NCBI RefSeq assembly: GCF_003945595.2
Contig: NW_024103452.1
Coordinates: 3,697,524-3,761,523, forward strand
From: Pipra filicauda
Taxonomy: Eukaryota; Chordata; Aves; Passeriformes; Pipridae
DNA length: 64,000 nt
Direction: 5' to 3'
Positions within the stretch are counted from its first letter, which is position 1. Each line of letters starts with the position of its first letter. A model generated the notes under the pieces. That model was not told the origin of the DNA. It searched no databases and saw nothing but the letters and a program-made list of their open reading frames with translations. Made by a program: the position numbers and the translations under genes. This document shows positions 37,440 through 49,600 of the stretch, piece by piece.

Positions 37440-37472
37440 AGTCTGGGCTTTGCTTTAAATAGATGTTTTATA
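37440..37472 (-). promoter_or_regulatory. CACNA2D1: Predicted TATA-plus-initiator core promoter for CACNA2D1
   Basis: On the minus strand TATAAAA occupies 37472-37466 and CCAGACT, a full match to the YYANWYY initiator, occupies 37446-37440. If the initiator A at 37444 is +1, the first T of the TATA box is at -28, the standard spacing. This supports a focused start for a 775-nt leader. TATA-like words are common in AT-rich patches and this one lies in an AT-rich gap within the island, so the call is moderate. Confidence 0.5.
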
Positions 37473-37660
37473 GATGTATCTATAAATGCCAGCGGGAGCA
37501 GCGCCGCTCGGCCCCGCGGGTCCGGCCCCGCCGCCCCCGCCCTCCGCGGGGTCCCATCCCATCGCCGCCGGCTCCCCGGAGCCTCCGGGGATCGGCCGGG
37601 GCTCATGGCCGGGAGTCCTCGGGCTGCGCCCCCGCCCCGCCGCATCGCTAACCCAGATAG

Positions 37661-38757
37661 TCATCTCAGATCCCTCTGGAAATCCAGGAGGACACATTCC
37701 CTCTCCCGTCCTCCCCGTTTTACCCATATTCACGTACAGCAGTCTCTGTGGCAACTATACATTCTCAGTACAAATGGAGAAAGTAATCCAGGGAAATAAT
37801 TCTTAGCTTATTTGATAAAGCAGTTAAAAGTTCAGTGACCAATTTTATTTTCTTTTCGATTTGTTTTTTTGTTTGTTTGTTTTATTTCTTTTTATATGTT
37901 TACATATTTATATTTAATTCTGGCGCTGTATTTATATTTTAATGTATTTAATTGGTTCAACAGGTGAAAATGACAGAGCAGACCCAGTATTCATATTGGT
38001 TTTACATCCTTTGTTTTAAGAGTCACATCATCTCGAATGTATTAACTCACAACAATTTCGGTAAAACAGAGGAGTGCTCGTCTCCATTTTAAAGATGGCA
38101 AAAGGATCAAAGCTGAGATCCACAAATGAAGAATTGAGTGTTCGCATTGCCCGGGCTCAAAGCCAGCACGATATTTCAGTTGCAATCTGTAAAGCATGCA
38201 GTCACTCATCTACATTGTTTCTGGATTGGAGCTGGCACTTGACGGCTGGTGGGAAGAACTCCCAGTTGTCTTCACCTATCCACCTACCTGTAGGTACGTA
38301 GGATTCAGGGTTTGGATGCAAGTCCGAAATAGCATTTTCTAAAATGATTTTGCAGCCTGTAGACTCAAACAGTCTGAAAAGTATCTCTAGCCCAGCTTTT
38401 GTAGGTCTCCATAGGCTTTATAGTTTTGCCACCCGAAGTGGCACCACTTTGCATATTTAGCTGTAACTGCTCACCTGAGTACTTCTGCTTCCCCACAGGG
38501 ATGCAACAGGCAACTGCAGAGTCATGGGCCTGTGACATGAAAGTTCTGCTTCACACAGGATGTACCATGATGAGATCCAGGGTAGAAAGAAAATGTTGGA
38601 GAGTGGATTAAAGGTTTGGAGACATGCACGGAGGAAAGAGGGAGGAAATGTGAACTAGTTCAGGTCACACAAGACCAGGACAAATTTACTTCTTAGAGTG
38701 TAATTTAAGGCATCTCCTTATTCTTGGGCTCCCACACTAAGGGTAGCATTATCAGTG
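37661..38757. other. Upstream flank of the CpG island, nothing recognised
   Basis: GC content falls quickly to AT-rich DNA containing a TTTGTTTGTTTG run near 37865-37882. No exon of a divergent gene can be supported. The first mobile element begins at 38758. Confidence 0.55.
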
Positions 38758-39200
38758 TCACAGAATCACAGAATATCCTGAGTTGGAAGGGATCCACAAG
38801 GATTGTCGAGTCCAACTCCTGGCCCTGCACAGGACACTCCCCAAGTGTCACACCATGTGCTGAGTGTATCATTCAAATGCTTCTTGAACTCTTGTCAGAT
38901 TTTGGTGCTGTGACCACTTCCCTGGGGAGCCTGTTCCAGCACCTAACTACCCTCTGGATGAAGAACCTTTTTCTAATATCCAACCTAAACCTCACCTGAC
39001 ACAACTTCAGGCCATTCCCTTGGGTCCTGTCCCTGGTCACCACAGAGAAGAGATCATTGTCTGCCCCTCCTCTTTTCCTCTCTAGGAAGTTGTGATTGCA
39101 GTGGAGTCTTCCTTCAGTCTCCTCCAGGCTGAACAGACCAAGTGACCTCAGCTGCTCCTTACACAGCTTCCCCTCAAGGCCTTTCACTTAGTTGTGGCCC
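38758..39200 (-). mobile_element. CR1 LINE 3' fragment
   Basis: The left end CACAGAATCACAGAATA is the reverse complement of the repeated 8-bp unit at avian CR1 3' ends. It is followed by typical minus-orientation CR1 sequence: GAGTTGGAAGGGATCC, GAGTCCAACTCC, GGGGAGCCTGTTCCAGCAC and CTCCAGGCTGAACAGACC. The 5' part is truncated as usual. The right border is approximate because similarity fades near 39200. Confidence 0.9.
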
Positions 39201-41059
39201 AAAACACCTACAGTCTCACAGTAGGCAACACAGTGAAGGACTAACACTCTGCCAACACCTCTCCAGAATAAAAAGGAATGCCCCACCTGGCTCCTTACCT
39301 GTTTGAAGGATCGAGCATATGCCCGTTTCATCTCTTCTCAGTAGAAAGTGTTCATGTTCAGTTCTCAGCTGTGTTGCCCCCAGAGGCCTGTTCAGCAATC
39401 CAGGGACACTGACCTGGGAAACAGGTGCTCTCCTGATAGAGAACCCACCAGAGTGGGCAACCAACACATGTTGGTCTGGGCAAGAGGGGGTGCAAATGAC
39501 TATGCAAACACACATGGAAAATTGTTTCAGGAGGTGAGAATAAGCTAGACCACCCTTACTCAGATGTACCATTTCAATATAACATACAGGAGACCAGATC
39601 AGAGAATGATAAAGCAAAATAATAAATAGAGAAGTAGAGGGTTACACAGGAACGTTTCTTTCATCATTAGTATAACTTTCTGTAAACCTACACTTCTGAT
39701 GCTTATAGAGCTTCTTAGGGCAGTAATTATAGCTGCTAATGATTCCAACAGCAATAACACATGGCTAGCAATGGAACTGTGCAATGCACGGGTGGGTACC
39801 TAGTGCTGTAAGGCCTGGATTGTGACTGTTTCCTCAGTACTAATACACTGAACAATAGCTGGAAAGTGAAAAAGATGCTAGAGAAAATACTTCTATGTTT
39901 TAACAGAGCAATATTCAAAGTTTCCATTCTACTGTGCTATTTAAAACTGTATAACAAGACCCTCTGCAAACTAATCCTACAGTGAACACTGTAAGTGAAT
40001 GCCTGTGGAGCTCACTGAAAGTCAGGGAAGAAAGAGAGAAGTTGTCTACATGTGGCTTCAGAATGGAGAAGAAATACAAAGGTCCAAACAAGCTGGTTGA
40101 GATGCGAAGGAGAAGCCAGGGCTGAAAAATGGAGCTTAGCAAGGTGTGGCATTTATGAGAAGATCTGTGATCTACAACTCAAGATCAGCCTGCAAGCTTT
40201 ACAGGATTTACAAGAAACTTGAACTGGAGCCCAGTTTTGAGAAAAGGTGGACTCAAATAACAGTGTTCCTGCAAAATGAAGTGAGAATGGAAGTCAGGTC
40301 TTGAATTTTTACCTTTTTTGAAGATGAAACTTAGGAAACCAATGCCACCCTGAAGCATGGGGAAGAAAAGAAAGCAGGACTTATTCCATGAACAATGTGT
40401 TGTTTACTAATTATTCACCCGTTTGCTTCACCTAATTATTTATGGCTTAAAAATTCATTAATATGACAAATATTTAATAAAGATGCAGAATGTTTAGAAA
40501 TGGTGATCTCATCCTAAAACCATGTATGGATACGAATAATTGGGCTGAAATGAGTTCCCACTTTGTTTCAACAAAAAAGTGTGATTGACTTAAAACATAG
40601 AAATAGCAGAATAAAGTTTCTTGGAATGTCTTCATCCTCCCATAATGCAGGGAAAAAAAAAGTACAAATGTAGTTTCATCATGAAATTTTAAAAAGCCAT
40701 TAAAACCTCCTAAACAAGCAATTTCTTTACTTTTGATGAATAAACCATTTTCTTACATAGTCACAGTATTTTAAATACATAGCTTGAATATCACAGCAAT
40801 GTTGTCCTGCAGATATTCTTATAGTTTATCTGCATTGAGATTCCTAAAGATCTATTACACCTGACAAGTCCTTTTTTTAAGCACTTTAAAATATAGTCTT
40901 GAATGACAAACAAGGAAAGTAAATCTTTCTTTATTCTTACTTCACCCCATTCTAAATTTATTGCCTGTCATATCTGACCGAGACCTTTCTGTGAAGGAGC
41001 ACAGGAGCGACAGGTATTGATATAATGAGGCATCTTACAGAAAGTTTGCTTTGCATCTA
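39201..41059. other. Intergenic DNA, nothing recognised
   Basis: The stretch 39210-39540 has a more even base composition and may be an old unrecognised repeat, but I cannot assign it. The rest is AT-rich. No gene is supported. Confidence 0.5.
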
Positions 41060-41154
41060 CTTGGTGGACTTGGCAGGGTTAGCTTTATGGTTGGACTCTA
41101 TCTTAAAGATCCTTTCCAACCTAAGTGATACCATTATTCTATTCTATGATTCTA
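41060..41154 (+). mobile_element. CR1 LINE, short 3' terminal fragment
   Basis: TTGGTGGACTTGGCAGGGTT, TGGTTGGACTCTATC and CCTTTCCAACCTAAGTGA, ending ATTCTATTCTATGATTCTA, match the last 95 bp of an avian CR1. Its terminal octamers mark the 3' end at 41154. It is 630 bp upstream of another CR1 in the same orientation. Confidence 0.8.
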
Positions 41155-41785
41155 CTTAAATTACTGGGAATCTTTCAATTGACCATGGCAGTCTGTATCT
41201 CAGAAATAAAAATTTCTATTGCAAAACTACAAAATTTAATTGGCAGCAAAGTCTTCCTCTCAGTTCATTTTATCAGTAAAAAGTCTTTCTCTTTTATTTC
41301 CATTTCTGGATATATTCTTTACATTTTCATAAATAATTTACACTGTTGCAAATCTAGCATAAAAGACAAGAGAGCAGGGTCTTCTGTCTCTTAACTACTT
41401 TAAAAAACACCCAAATATGGTAGGTTAGAATGAGAATCAAAGTTTTATTAATCTAGTTTTATACTGTATATAAACTCACTCTTCAGCAATCAGTATTGTC
41501 AGAAAACTTTTTGAAATCAATGACAGTTTAAGACTTAACATATACAGTGATTGCAGCACTTGTGTGAATAGATAGCACACAGCTACGAAGTGTCTTAAGT
41601 GTCTTTTGCCGGTGGGGAAGGGGGGAGGGTATAGGCAAAAAACCCTTATCAGCAGTGTGCTGAGTGTATTTCACCTTTGTGGCTGGGGTGACATGAACTT
41701 TGCTAGGCAGAACCCACAGATGTTATTGGGTTCAGCCAAAATGTACTTGCTGAAACAGTGTAACAAAGTGTGACATGGTCTGTAT
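41155..41785. other. Intergenic DNA between two CR1 copies, nothing recognised
   Basis: AT-rich, with a small G-rich patch at 41610-41632 (GGTGGGGAAGGGGGGAGGG). No coding or repeat identity is seen. Confidence 0.5.
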
Positions 41786-42241
41786 GGATGTCCAAAGAAG
41801 AGCAATGAAACTAGAGAAAGTTTTAAAGCATAGATCTGACCAGGATTAGCTGAGCAAGCTGGGGGTGTTCAACCTGGAGAAAGGAAGGCTTGGGGAGACC
41901 TTATCACTCTTTACAACTATCTGAAAAGAGACTGTAGACAGATGAGGGTCAGTCTCTTCTCATGAGTAACAAGCAATAGGATAAGGCGAAATGGCCTCAA
42001 ATTGCATGAGCAAGGGTTTAGATTGGATATTAGAAAATATTTCTTCATGGAAGAGGTTGTCAAGCACTGGAACAGGCTGCCCACAGAAGTGGTGGAGTCA
42101 CCACACCTGAAGGTATTTAAAAGATATGTAGAGGTGGCACTTAGGGACATTGTTTGCTGGTGGACTTAGCAATGCTTGAATGGTTTAACTAGATGATCTT
42201 ATGAGTCTTTTCCAGCCTAAATGATTCTGTGGTTCTGTGAT
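41786..42241 (+). mobile_element. CR1 LINE 3' fragment
   Basis: A 5'-truncated CR1 of about 455 bp. Diagnostic blocks are AAGAAGAGCAATGAAACT, GGGGAGACCTTATCACTCT, TGGAACAGGCTGCCCA, GGTGGCACTTAGGGACAT and the terminal ATGATTCTGTGGTTCTGTGA. It contains scattered substitutions and small indels, so it is not recent. Confidence 0.92.
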
Positions 42242-42904
42242 AAGCAATGCCACGTACCAAAATACCATTTTGTTCCTGGCATGTAGTATCTTTTCTATGT
42301 CTGTGTTTTATATAAGGCAGAAGGGGGTAATCTTACTGAATAATTCTCATTCTGTTTGCTTCTGTAGGACTGACTAGAGAGTGCAGGCAGCCTGATCTCA
42401 ATTTCTAGTTTCAGGAGGAAAAAAGCTCTTATTGAAGTCTGCACCAGATGGAAATGCAGAACCCAGCCCATTGCAAGTAAGATGAATTGTTTTACATTTG
42501 AATTTGATATAATTTATATTGTAAAAACTTTGTGACCTACATCCAGCAGCAAGATAGTCAACACTGCTTTGTTCTCACCCTTGCTTTTATTCATATTTGA
42601 GTAAGTATGCTGGATCTGGTAGCAAAACTTTCACTACCTGATATAGCAGTTTACATTTTTCTTGTTATTGTCAGATCTTAGGAAAACATTCATCCTAATT
42701 CTAGTCATGAGAACAGGGATGTATGCATTTTCACACTGAAAGTTTTTTTGTTTGTTTGAGTTTTTTGACACTGCAATTAAACCAACAATAATTTTAGAAT
42801 AGTTTAATATTGAAACTTGGAGTCCAGCATAACATATATTCTCTCAGTGAATACCAAGAAAAATATCTTAAAACAAACTGCTGGGCATCTTAAACTTCAT
42901 CCAT
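42242..42904. other. Intergenic DNA, nothing recognised
   Basis: AT-rich spacer between the CR1 fragment and the truncated LTR. Nothing identifiable. Confidence 0.5.
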
Positions 42905-43110
42905 TGTGATGGTTTTGCTTGGTATAGAGTTGATTTTGCTTTCCTGATGTGTGTGGTTTTTGCTTTACCTATTGTTCTGTCTTTGTCTCAACTCACAAGT
43001 TGTTTTCTCACTTTTACCCTTCAGATTGTCTCCCACATCCAAGTGGTGAGGAGTGAGTGAACGGCTGTGTGGGGCTGAGTTGCTGGCTGGGGTTAAATCA
43101 CAGCAGCCAT
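42900..43110 (+). mobile_element. Internally deleted solo LTR of the same family as 11861-12456
   Basis: The element at 42905-43105 begins TGTGATGGTTTTGCTTGG, keeps about 40 bp of the LTR start, then jumps to the last 150 bp (TTTTTGCTTTACCTATTG, TTTGTCTCAACTCACAAG, GTGGTGAGGAGTGAGTGA, GGCTGGGGTTAAATCACAGCA). Compared with the copy at 11861, about 400 bp of the middle is missing, including the TATA region. The flanks TCCAT (42900-42904) and GCCAT (43106-43110) agree at four of five bases, which fits a decayed 5-bp target duplication, so both ends are original and the loss is internal. Confidence 0.85.
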
Positions 43111-43623
43111 TTCAGGAGAAAGCATAATGGAGAGTTTAGTCAATTATCACTGGTCTTGGTACATCTACACAAGATCACTGTAGCACTTTGTGGAGATGTT
43201 AGTTTGGTTCTGGAAGGCTCTATGTCCATTCTAGTATAGTTATTATGCTTCTGAGTTTCAAAGGAAAATTAAGTTATTTGTTCAAGAATCACTGTATTGT
43301 ATTTCACAGTGTAATGTAGAAGTGCTCACTGTAAATCTCATATTGATGTTATGACACTATTCACAGAAAACTATAAATACCAGTAATCTTGTTGGAGAAA
43401 ACTCTCAATTATAAATGTTAAACTGTGGTATGTTCTGAACTTGTAAAGAAATATAACTTCTAAGATCAGTCTTATAAAAATAACATATGTTAAGGTTGTA
43501 ATAAAGTGACATAATATTTTTGTACAACCTTGTCTGTCTTCTATCTAGCCCCTAATCTATTTTAACTTAGTTTATTCCATCCCTTCCATTGACTTTGAGC
43601 AGATATAGTGCTTTCTTGAAACC
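43111..43623. other. Intergenic DNA, nothing recognised
   Basis: AT-rich spacer without identifiable features. Confidence 0.5.
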
Positions 43624-43656
43624 CTCTCTCTATATATATATATATAGAGAGAGAGA
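43624..43656. repeat. (CT)n(TA)n(GA)n compound microsatellite forming a perfect palindrome
   Basis: CTCTCTC, eight TA units, then GAGAGAGAGA. Bases 43624-43653 form a perfect 30-bp self-complementary sequence centred between 43638 and 43639. Confidence 0.92.
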
Positions 43657-46600
43657 TATTTCTTCTTTCACTTCCTAACTCAGACATTTTTCCCCCATCT
43701 TTTCACCCCGTGAGATACGTTCTTACACCAGTAAGTGCTTTTCTAAACATAGGAATGTGACTCTCCTCAAATCTGGTATCTTGCAACTGTATAGGACTGA
43801 AAATGATTCACTAACCCAATGGAGGGGGAGAACAGACACTATGAGATGGCAATCAGAATAATCATAGCAAACCACTTTCAGCCAAGTGAAGTCACCTCAA
43901 TATCTCATTCTTACTTAACTCATCTTACCTAATTAACAAGGTGGTTACAAAAGCTGCATTCAGAAGTTATTGCTGATATTTTACTTAGCAATACTCCTGC
44001 AAAAGAATGGGTGCTGTTGTGCAATCCAAGCACAGACACTGCTTTTGGAAATTCAACAGGGTAAGCTAAAGCTTAGTAGGAGGGCTTTATCAGATTTCCT
44101 TCTTTTGAAACCTAGTTATTGCTGTTCCCATTCTGCATTTGGTGAGATACATATGGACTGCCTAAAATGAAAAAAGGGTTTCCTTTTGTCTTATCCAGTT
44201 GTAGTCAATGGGCATAGACCAGCATCTCCACAGAATGGTTCATCTTGTCCTAAAATACGTTGTTGAGATGGTATCCTGTTTGATTTGCTTTGTAAACTAG
44301 AAGTGAGTGCAAAAGTAACTTAGAAGGAATATTGGGAAGGGAGATTAAAAAAAGTTAGAATGAAAGACAATAGAGGAAAAATAAGAACTGGGAAGTAAAT
44401 ATCAAGAAGGAAGGGTATGCATGCGGAAATGAGGATGAAGCTATATATGCATATTGTAAAAGGAAGATAAAATTTTAAAAAGGAAATAGAGAGATGAGGA
44501 AAAGTAAAGTGAAACAGGAAAATGAATATGAGGAGGAAAAAAGTGATTAGGAAGATGAGATAGTAAAGGGAAGGAAAACTGCATGCTGAGAAGGAACTGA
44601 TGCAGGTAAGTAGGAAGGGTAACAAAGAAGAAAAAAGGGGAACAAGAACACCAATAGAGGTTTGGTCTACACATACTGATGTGCACTTGTCCATGTGTTT
44701 TTAAAAGATGGAAAATTAGGAATTGTAACAGTAAAAACAAGACAAGTAAGTCTTTTAGTGTGCCAAGGGAGCACACAGTGGGCTGACATGGCTTTGCCAT
44801 GTGCTGGATCAGAGCCAGGTGGCCCCATTAGCTGGGGTCAGGCACCATCTAATATGCTTTGCCCCTAAGCAGAGATTACTAGCTCAAGTAACAAAGGCCA
44901 TGCAGCTTCTGGCTTAGGAGCACAAGACCCAATACTTGTGTTCAGGGTGAAGGCAGAGCTCTCTCCTATATAACACAGTATAGCTCAATCTGATCATACG
45001 GCTTCTGCCACACATTTTACACCAGCTGCAAAAATGGTTTAATGAAAATTTGAATCTTTTGTACACCCATAACTTCAAATAAGAGAAGCTGGTGGGATAG
45101 ATGGTAGACTTTATGCCAAGTAGACTTAAGAAATAACAAAATAACAATAAATATTTATAATATCCCTTCTCCAATAAAGCCTAAAGGCATCTCTTTCATG
45201 ATTTATTAAAAATCTTTAATTGGTTGTTCTTAAAAAATTCCAATTTGACTTTTTAAAGTGAAAAGTCAAAAGATGAAAACATCTGTAGGTAAACTTCCAG
45301 ATATGATCTGCCCATGTCTCTATAATTCAAATGAAGGAATGGATTTAAAAGTTACATTTCAAGCCTCTGGTCTCATTTCAGTAGAGAGTATTTTTATGTT
45401 GTCTGACAGTATAAAGTGGAATTTTTGCATTTGCCCACAATATCTATAGAAATCTAATTCTTTCCAGAATCATGTGCCATTACACTATGTAATAATGATG
45501 TCATTCATTCATATGTGTTAATACAGCCTCTATAGTCCAAACTATTTCACAAGCCATAATATACCACTATGGTAATGCTAAGCCCCCTTCTTATAATTGG
45601 TTCTGTACAGTCTGCTGTTCCATGCAAAGCAACGAAGGGCAGCTCTGTACAATCCACTCCAAATGCTGGAATTAATTATGTTGTAAACTTCATATTGCAT
45701 TTGCAGATGTTATTAATTACTGCTACTCCTGTTAAAAGCTGTTTCCATAGTAATTATGGGATGTTTTTTTTTAAAGAAGATGTAAAGGGAAGTAAGTTGA
45801 GTAGTTGGGTTTGTTTTGGTTTTTTCCCTAAAAGGAGGAAAAAGGTAATCTTTCTATATATATAAAATCCCCAAACACTAAGCAGCACAAGATAAACAAA
45901 ATAATGACTCCTTACAGAGGAACATGAAGGTTTTCAGAGGATACCAAGCTACTTAAATAATCAATTACTTAAGTTAACAACCCGCTCTCACTTGATCCTT
46001 TAAGTTTAATCCTAGTTTGTGTGTTTTGGCACAATCTAGAAAGTCCAGTGAAGTCAGAGTGCATGCAGTGCAAGCTAAATGTGAAGCCATGTCTGTCTCC
46101 AGCGTAGCTTCTATGCTAACAAATCTAACAGATTTTTTAGATACAAACACACTGCCAGCGATACTGGTTTAGAACTAAAGGGTTTAAAAACATACATCTC
46201 TATGAAGACCCAATAAGAAATTTAATATTTTGTGTGAATTATAAATTAACAACATGACTGTGTATCCTGCATTTGGAATATAGTTTTTCACATCCACTGC
46301 CCAGCACATTTACAAGAACAGAGCAAAGTATATATTATATCAGCTAGCACATGAAGTACCTGTTTCCTTTGAGTCATCTCTAAAATCTGTCTTCATTCAA
46401 CACATGCTGTTGGTTAAAAAGTATTCCGAAAATATCTAGGTAGAATGTCCTGGTAACTGGAAGTGTGTAGTGTTTACTCCCCACACATATCAGAAAATAA
46501 AGTGAAAATAAAAACAATTACTGATAAATTAGAAATTATTACCACTTGAAACTACCAGGGGGAGAAAAACTGTGAGATTTATTTGGTATATCGAGATGAT

Positions 46601-49600
46601 ACACTGAAAAGTGTAGCAATCATTTATCATATTCTAACTCTTAAAATATAATATGAAAACTACAACAATCTGAGCTGTATTTTCATCAATAGTTATGATA
46701 GAAAACGTGGCTTTAAATGTCCAGTTCTCCCTCCCTCGAGTACAGAAAGCCTTTCACCTACTTTGTTATGCAGGTGACTGACTCCAGAAGTACTACAGGA
46801 ATTTTCCCTTTTTATGGAAGAGCATTGCCAAGTCCTACATGAACCCGTCTGTGCTGTGGGAGTGAAATGTAACCTTTTGAAAAAGACAATCATTTTTCCC
46901 ATGCACTGATGAAATCCTGGTTTTAGAGTTTAAGTAGGTCAGAAGTGATGCCCATTTTGTGACTGATCTTCAAAAGCATACACAGCACCTTAATTGCTTG
47001 TGTGCATTAATAGTCCAGTGTTTGAAATTGTCATCAAAACATCTACATAAAGCATGTGGTAAGTAAAAATAATCCAGGGCATATTAAAATAATTAAATGT
47101 ATGAAAATAGAATCTGTGGGGGGAAAAAAAGGGGGTGGGGGAGCTCAATGTTTAAGGCGATAAATCTGGACTGAGAGTTTTCCTTTTATAAAACCAATCA
47201 ATGTTTTCCCAGTGAGCTGGGAAATTCCCGTAGGACCTAAGCATGTTCTGCCTCCCACACGACACTTTGCAGCAGAAATTCTCTTTGAGGACAAGTTCCT
47301 CTCCACAAGAGGCTACTGCTATTTTCTCATCTACCATCTCGGACTGGATGCCCAGGCACACTATCCTTGTGGCCAGCTGAACTGCATCTTGCATGATGCA
47401 CTACAGAGGAGTCACCTCCCCAGAGATTGCCTGAGGCCAGACTGAGGCACCTGCTAAGATAAAGCAGCAGCTGTGTTAGATGGGATCAGTGTTTGTTATT
47501 CCCTGGAATAAGAATTCCTTTGTTTCTTTTTGACCTTGGAAACTTCTTTTGCCCTTGACTAGGCTTTTCTTCTGGCCATTCTCCCGAGGTCTATTTTCTA
47601 GGCATAAAGAGAGATGAGAGGAAGATCATTTCTGAAAACATGAAAAGTCTATGGAAGACATCAAGAGGGGGATGTAACCTTGAGAGTACCGGGGTGAAGG
47701 AGGCAGAAAACCTAATGCAGGGTCAGAAAACTGAAAGAAAAAGGATTAATTAAAATGTACTAAAGGAGTTTTGAAGATGAAAAAGGAATTTAAGTGCTAA
47801 GTATTTTCCTTTGTAACAGAAGCTCTGCTGAAAATCAACGGGGAAAGCATAGCTTTTATTGGAGTGGCAATTTGCATATTAATATTGTGATACCATTATG
47901 CAATGGTATATAAGACAGATTGGGTAAATAAAGGCTGTGACCAAACATTTCAGCTTCTCCCCCATGTCTATTGAAAATAAAACTGGCAGAATGTCACACT
48001 GTAAGATTGTCCTTGATTTGTTTCCAGTAGAACATTAATTGATGTGTTCCTCTGTTTTGATATGTGATTTACAAGCTCAGTAACTCAAAGGGTGATTACA
48101 GCCAGGTGAGCAATCTGGATGCCAAGCCTCATTTCAGTGAACTGTCCTGTGGAAATCATGGCTTTCTGAATGTGTGGGAGACAATATTAAGCAGTGGCAA
48201 TCAACAGTGCAGTTTTCTGTCGGTGTAGCGGGAGGGATTATTTTGAAATAGCTTATGCATCTGTTTCATAGCTATTTTTTTCTTGAACTAGAAAAATCTA
48301 CAATGTTTCAAACAAAATGCTCACAAAATACCCAGAAGTGTAGAAATGTTCCCAAAAAACATTCTGTATTTAAAAAAAACCCTGGTATTTTTTTTCTTTA
48401 AAAACAACCAAAAGAAATGGAAAAAAAAAGAAAGGAAGAAATAGGTACAACCAGTAAAAAACAAACAACCAAACAAATTTCTTCCCATAGTTTGCTTTGC
48501 AAAACTCTTGGTAACTCAGAAACTTTTGAATTACAGTTTCATCCAATAAAATCTACAGTTACTCAACTGTGACCCCTATATACCAAGGCTATAATGGGAA
48601 TGGTGAAAAAGCTCGTTATTGTAATACCCTATGTTGCTATAATATCATCAATCCATTTCATGTTTCATCTAGGTTTCTAATATGGTTTCATTTGGTGAAG
48701 GCTGCTTAGTGGGAAAAAAATTTAGAGCCCTTTTTTTTGTTTCAATAACTCATATTGTTAAATACGTAATAGGGAATTTGTGTGTCAAAGAGAAAATATT
48801 GTGATTTTGTGACTGTAGGTTTATTTGATTGAAGATTACTTCCAGTACAGCAGCTTTAAAGGTAAATATTTCACCTCACACATTGAAACCAGCTAGGACA
48901 TGGTACTAGTACTGAGGAGCAGATTACTAGAGGATGGGTAAGGCACAACATAACTTTGCAGGGCAAAAACTGGCATATGTTGGCCAAAAATCTGTGGGAG
49001 CAACCATCAGCAGTAAATTTGTGATATCAAAATATTTAATATATTTAAAACACAAATGCTAGTTTATTATTTCTTATATTGAATCTTCTCTCTGAAATCT
49101 ATGGGCATGAAGATTTTGCTTTACCCAGCTTTTAGGAAAGCATCATTGCCCCCTTTGTACCTGCAGGGTATCTTGTCATTTCACTGGGATCCTGCACCTG
49201 TGCATTCCTCTGTTCAACATAATCTTGGTATTTGTTGCAAAGTTGATGTTTTAGGAGACACTGATTTACTAACACCTTTTGCAACAAGTGAAACTTCCTC
49301 TGCGCAGGAGAGATCAAGTCTGTCACTTTTTATACAAACTCATATAATTCATTCCTCATCACAGTTCCTCATGACTGATTTTTCCATGATATGAAGAACG
49401 CTTGTTATATATGCTTTCTTCTTTTGCATCTGTTGTTTTATCCATACAATTTTGCACTATAAAGCCAAGCACACCTTACTCTTTGGTCAGAAGGTGAGAC
49501 GAGTGGCTCAGCCTCAGGCTTTTCAGTCCTACAAACAACATGATGTTTTGATGTGGAAGCAAATTCTTAGCACATGAAAGAGCTTATGAGAGTATAAATA

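Larger units (their letters stand above)
36670..37444 (-). other. CACNA2D1: CACNA2D1 5' UTR / proximal promoter (predicted extent)
   Basis: This is the minus-strand sequence between the start codon and the furthest predicted transcription start at 37444. A shorter 5' UTR of roughly 300-400 nt is equally possible if transcription begins from the GC-rich DNA instead of the TATA element. The sense strand is pyrimidine-rich at 37070-37180 and contains CCTTTCAG at about 37128-37135, which looks like a splice acceptor, so a spliced 5' UTR cannot be excluded. Nothing in the sequence alone fixes the true start. Confidence 0.5.
35700..37660. promoter_or_regulatory. CACNA2D1: CpG island promoter of CACNA2D1
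   Basis: GC content and CpG density rise abruptly here against AT-rich flanks, with blocks at about 35.86-36.02, 36.21-36.41, 36.48-36.90, 37.19-37.34 and 37.50-37.66 kb. It covers exon 1, the 5' UTR and the first 0.9 kb of intron 1. The island is broken by a G/T-rich and poly-T tract at 36073-36167. A CACGTG E-box occurs at 35996-36001 in the intronic part. CpG islands of this kind normally start broad transcription. The boundaries were judged by eye. Confidence 0.85.

Noticed and set aside
47152..47445. Overlapping 77-80 codon open frames on both strands in a GC-richer block
   Set aside because: No family resemblance and both strands open equally; likely shadow frames.
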